Shown: piece by piece, positions 60,387 to 64,000 of the stretch
Position numbering within the stretch: position 1 is the stretch's first letter
Layout: each line of letters opens with the position of its first letter
NCBI GenBank assembly: GCA_938040325.1
Contig: CALHXW010000193.1
Coordinates: 1 to 64,000 of the forward strand
DNA length: 64,000 bases
Source: an uncultured bacterium
GTDB taxonomy: Bacteria > Myxococcota_A > UBA9042 > PHBI01
Reading direction: 5' to 3'
Program-made: the position numbers and the translations under genes
Notes under the pieces: model-generated
The model's database searches: none
Told to the model about the DNA's origin: nothing
Seen by the model: the letters and a program-made list of their open reading frames with translations, nothing else

Positions 60387-60917
60387 TCATCCGGCCTCCG
60401 GCAGGTCGAGCGTGACCGTGTCGCCGTACTCACACTCTCGACGCCGCGCCCGACCGATCGGCACCACGGCTGCGACCGGCGCACGGGCATCGACAAGCTG
60501 CTGGAGCGCCGCACGCGCCCGGTCGTTGACCCGAAGCGGCCAGCCGCCTGGCCACGAGAGGGCGGCAACCATCACGGTGTGGACCAGCTCAAGTGCAGCC
60601 TCAGCGGCGTTCGCCGCAGCCTCGACCTGTCCACGTCGCGACAAAAACTCGGCGTGCGCGAGACGCAGGTCGATATCGGTCGGCGCGAGCCGGAGGGCAT
60701 GCCGGTAGTAGACCTCAGCGCGTTCGGGCCGTCCGTCATGCTCAAGCAGCTCGGCCAGGGCACGACAGAGCGTGAGATCGTTGACGCGCTTGGCGTGTGC
60801 TCGGCGGAGGGTCGCTAGGGCTTCTTCCCGATGTCCCTGGCGGTAGAGCTCGCGCGCGAGCTTGGCGATGGCGCGGGGACGAAGGGAGCCGAGCAGCGTG
60901 TTTGGGCGTGACGTCAT
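60387..60917 (-). CDS. TPR-like protein
   Basis: LARELYRQGHREEALATLRRAHAKR...EHDGRPERAEVYYRHALRLAPTDIDLR. Confidence 0.78.
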   Translation of the reverse strand: MTSRPNTLLGSLRPRAIAKLARELYRQGHREEALATLRRAHAKRVNDLTLCRALAELLEHDGRPERAEVYYRHALRLAPTDIDLRLAHAEFLSRRGQVEAAANAAEAALELVHTVMVAALSWPGGWPLRVNDRARAALQQLVDARAPVAAVVPIGRARRRECEYGDTVTLDLPEAG

Positions 60918-61174
60918 GGGATACTCCTTGCTGGTTGACCTAAAGAGTAACCACCACACGTCTTCCCTCCGTGTACTGAACATCCGGAAGCGTAGTGGAT
61001 CCGGACGTGTTGTCGCGCTGAGGTTGGGGCTGTTCAGTGCCCCTGCGGGGCTCGACGTCGCCCAAGATCGCTTCTGCTCAAGACGGGAGTGTCTTGGTCA
61101 GCTCGTCGCTGAAGCCCGCTACGCTCCCTTGACCGGCTTCGATGAAGAACGTTCGCTCAAAGCGGTTCGGGACA

Positions 61175-61975
61175 CTACCTTCCCTTAAACTTCGGCGGTC
61201 GCTTCGCCACAAAGGCGCTGACGGCCTCGCCGAGGTCTTCACTTGCCAAAAACGCCGAGTTCCAGGCCGCGACATAGTCGAGACCGCTGGCAACGTCGCG
61301 CCGAACGGCCTGGTTAAGCACGCGCTTTGCACCTTCGACCGTAAGCGGAGGATTGGCTGCAATCTCGCGTGCGGTTGCCATCGCGTCGTTCCACAGCGCT
61401 GCTTTGTCCTTGGCGACCCGGCTGACCAGCTGGACCGCTTCGGCACGCGCGCCGTCGATCTTGCGACCTGTGAGGATGAGCTCCCGCGCATGCCCTTGAC
61501 CGACGATGGCAGGCAGGCGCTGGAGCGTGCCGAGATCGGCGACGATCGCAATCTTGGTCTCTTGGACGGCAAAACCAGCATCGGCCGTGCAGTACCGAAT
61601 GTCGCACGCCGTGATGAGATCGATCCCACCGCCAAGACACAACCCATGCACCGCAGCGATCGTTGGGACACGGAGCTCAGCGAGAGCCGTGAACGACGCC
61701 TGGTACCGCTCGATGAGCGCGAGGAGCTGCGTGCGCTGAGCAGCGAGCCCGCCGCGAAAGAGCGCCCCGTGCTCGGCGAAGGCGAGCTTCAGATCGAGCC
61801 CGACCGTGAAGTGGCGCTCGTGGCCACCCCGGATCACGACGGCACGAATCTCTGGGTCGGCGGCAACGTCTCGGCATGCATCGCCCAGCTCGTCGAAGAA
61901 GCGAGGAGGCATGGTCTTGCCCGTGAGGGTCAGCGTGGCAACGCCCGCATCTCGTTCAATGGCAATGGTCTCCAT
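61175..61975 (-). CDS. Enoyl-CoA hydratase/isomerase family protein
   Basis: FTVGLDLKLAF, AAVHGLCLGGGIDLITACDIRYCTADAGFAVQETKIAIVADLGTLQRLP. Confidence 0.94.
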   Translation of the reverse strand: METIAIERDAGVATLTLTGKTMPPRFFDELGDACRDVAADPEIRAVVIRGGHERHFTVGLDLKLAFAEHGALFRGGLAAQRTQLLALIERYQASFTALAELRVPTIAAVHGLCLGGGIDLITACDIRYCTADAGFAVQETKIAIVADLGTLQRLPAIVGQGHARELILTGRKIDGARAEAVQLVSRVAKDKAALWNDAMATAREIAANPPLTVEGAKRVLNQAVRRDVASGLDYVAAWNSAFLASEDLGEAVSAFVAKRPPKFKGR

Positions 61976-62438
61976 CCGTGTCCTCGCTGTGGGATTCAGT
62001 CGTTTCGACCCGCACCATAGCGCGCCGTGACCGTCCTGGGCCACGAGTGTTCAAACACCCCCGCGCCTCGTCGGCTCGGTGGAGCAGCGGCCACCACCAT
62101 CACCCGATGGTGACGATCACGCCCTGCTTCGTCCTGCGCGTCCTCGCTGCGGTTGGTCGGGTTGGGGTCGCTGGAGCACGTCTTGGGACGGTGTTCCACC
62201 GGCTCCGCCTTCCGCCGAAGCAATGGCGATTGAGGTTGCGGTCAGGGCAGCGGCGCGCGGGGTTCGCGAGACGGGTGCTGGCCATCTCTGTTCGTCCCGT
62301 AGCAGCTGGTGATTCCAACGTTGTTCGAGCGCGCGCCAAGCACGTCGCGAAGTCGTGAGACTCTTGCATTTCTCCAAACTCTCCTAGGCCCTGTGACGCG
62401 CGGAGGATACGCATAGGACGCGCCAAACGAGGGTTCGC

Positions 62439-63281
62439 GTGAGCGAAGTGACGTTCGAAAATTCGGTCTATGCAGCGCTGGCGGCGGGCATCGTTGCGAC
62501 GCTGGTCACGGTCGCCATCGAGCGCTGGGGAGGACGCCGCGGAGGCGTCCTTGGGACCATGCCAACAACCATTGTTCCTGCATCGATCGGCCTCTGGCTT
62601 CAGACCGATCCGGAGGCGTTCGCCGCGGCGATGGATCTCACGCCCGCCGGAATGGGCGTCAACGCAGTCTTCTTGTGGCTCTGGCGTGCCGTTCCGCCTC
62701 GGCTAGGCGCTGCGGCACTTGGCGTTGCGATCGTCCGGATGGTCGCGATCTCGCTAGGTGCGTGGTTCGTCCTTGCCCTCCTCACGGTGTGGGCTGCTGG
62801 TGAGCTGGTCGCCGGCGGGACATCGACGCTCACGCTCGCGATCGTGGCGACGGCCGTGCTCGTCGGGCTCGGACTCTGGGGCAGCGCGGCTCAGGTCCCG
62901 GCGCCACGCGGTCACCGTCGAACCCCGGGCTGGGTGCTCATCGCCCGCGGGCTCTTCGCCGCCGTGGCGATCTTCGCGACGGTCGCGCTCGCAGAGGTCG
63001 CAGGTCCTCTCATCGCCGGCGTGCTCTCCGTGTTCCCGGCGATCTTCTGCACGACGATGGTGGCTCTCTGGCTGTCGCAGGGGAGGGCGGTGCCCGCAGG
63101 GGCGGTCGGGCCGATGATGTTGGGCTCGTCGAGCGTGGCGATCTACGCGCTGACGGCGCGGTACACGTTCGTCGCGTGGGGGCCGACCCTGGGGTCCGTC
63201 ACGGCGTGGGGCGTCGCGATTGCGGTCGCCAGCGTCCCCTCGTGGTGGTGGGTCAACCGGAGGAGCGACGCAACGAGCTGA
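62439..63281 (+). CDS. Polytopic membrane protein
   Basis: GTG start; multiple TM segments; GGVLGTMPTTIVPASIGLW. Confidence 0.7.
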   Translation: MSEVTFENSVYAALAAGIVATLVTVAIERWGGRRGGVLGTMPTTIVPASIGLWLQTDPEAFAAAMDLTPAGMGVNAVFLWLWRAVPPRLGAAALGVAIVRMVAISLGAWFVLALLTVWAAGELVAGGTSTLTLAIVATAVLVGLGLWGSAAQVPAPRGHRRTPGWVLIARGLFAAVAIFATVALAEVAGPLIAGVLSVFPAIFCTTMVALWLSQGRAVPAGAVGPMMLGSSSVAIYALTARYTFVAWGPTLGSVTAWGVAIAVASVPSWWWVNRRSDATS

Positions 63282-63492
63282 CGCGTCCGCTGCGCCGCGC
63301 GGTCCAGAGTTTTGAGCACCAAGCTTGTCCAGAGCGGGGGATTGGGGCTACCGTGGCGTCCTATGTGGTACCGAGTTTCCGTCCTGCACCAACCAGATGT
63401 GCGCAAGTAGCATCGGCCCGCTCTGCTGAGCGGCTGAGTGATCCGCTCGCTTGTGACTCTGTGTATCTGCCCGCTCTCGCTAGGACGCCCAC

Positions 63493-64000
63493 ATGACCGC
63501 TTCTCCGACACCGACTCCCGTCGCTTCTGACGACCAGCCCATCGTTCACCTCAAGCCGCGCGTCGAGCCTGACGCGATGGCCTGGCGCAACCTCCGCCGC
63601 GACGCGTTCTGGCAGCAGATTCCGGCGTTCGCCGATGTCTCCGCTGAAGAGTTCGCGACCTTCAAGTGGCAGGAGAAGAACGCTGTCACCAGTCCGAAGC
63701 GGCTGGTTGAGCGGGTGCGCGACCTTGTCAGCGACGAGTTCGTCGAGGACGTCCGCAAGGGCTTCGCCATCGCGCCGATGGCGGTCCGGATCTCGCCCTA
63801 CCTCCTCTCGCTCATCGACTGGTCATCGCCTTACACGGACCCGATTCGTCGCCAGTTTCTGCCGCTGGGGTCAGAGCACCAGGCTGACCACCCCCTCCTC
63901 ACGCTCGACTCGCTGCACGAACAGGGCGATGCACCTGTCCCAGGGCTGACACACCGCTACCCGGACAAAGCCCTCTTCCTCGCGCTCGATACGTGCCCCG
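63493..64000 (+). CDS. Lysine 2,3-aminomutase/KamA-family radical SAM protein, N-terminal part (runs off window)
   Basis: Translated by hand: MTASPTPTPVASDD...FKWQEKNAVTSPKRL...RISPYLLSLIDWSSPYTDPIRRQFLPLGSEHQ...EQGDAPVPGLTHRYPDKALFLALDTCP-. Confidence 0.85.
   Translation, partial: MTASPTPTPVASDDQPIVHLKPRVEPDAMAWRNLRRDAFWQQIPAFADVSAEEFATFKWQEKNAVTSPKRLVERVRDLVSDEFVEDVRKGFAIAPMAVRISPYLLSLIDWSSPYTDPIRRQFLPLGSEHQADHPLLTLDSLHEQGDAPVPGLTHRYPDKALFLALDTCP

Noticed and set aside
1-64000. CRISPR arrays, rRNA, tRNA, prophage or integrative element
   Set aside because: No regularly spaced direct repeats, RNA gene signatures, integrases, transposases or phage structural cluster seen; the tail-collar-like protein is isolated among lipoprotein genes.

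Overview
High-GC bacterial chromosomal window (gene content suggests a Myxococcota/Deltaproteobacteria-like heterotroph; this is inference). About 45 protein-coding genes are supported, mostly housekeeping: gltX, gmk, yicC, relA/spoT, nadE-pncB, tyrA, a pheA-like fusion, hisC, pgm, ettA, an AraM/EgsA-type G1P dehydrogenase, an H-NOX plus hybrid kinase pair, and many secreted or lipoprotein genes. A lysine 2,3-aminomutase-like CDS runs off the right edge and is absent from the ORF track. No rRNA, tRNA, CRISPR, prophage or transposase gene was recognised. The most unusual signal is a set of short (~155-195 bp) non-coding elements in three sequence families (called A, B and C here). They have terminal inverted repeats, are bounded by CTAG, and abut head to tail sharing a single CTAG. 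The outer CTAG of an array supplies the TAG stop codon of the neighbouring gene at five loci. One element is an A/B chimera. A second candidate novelty is an 841-aa membrane hybrid histidine kinase whose C-terminus looks like a LysR-type substrate-binding domain. All calls were made by eye from sequence and supplied translations; no database search was run.
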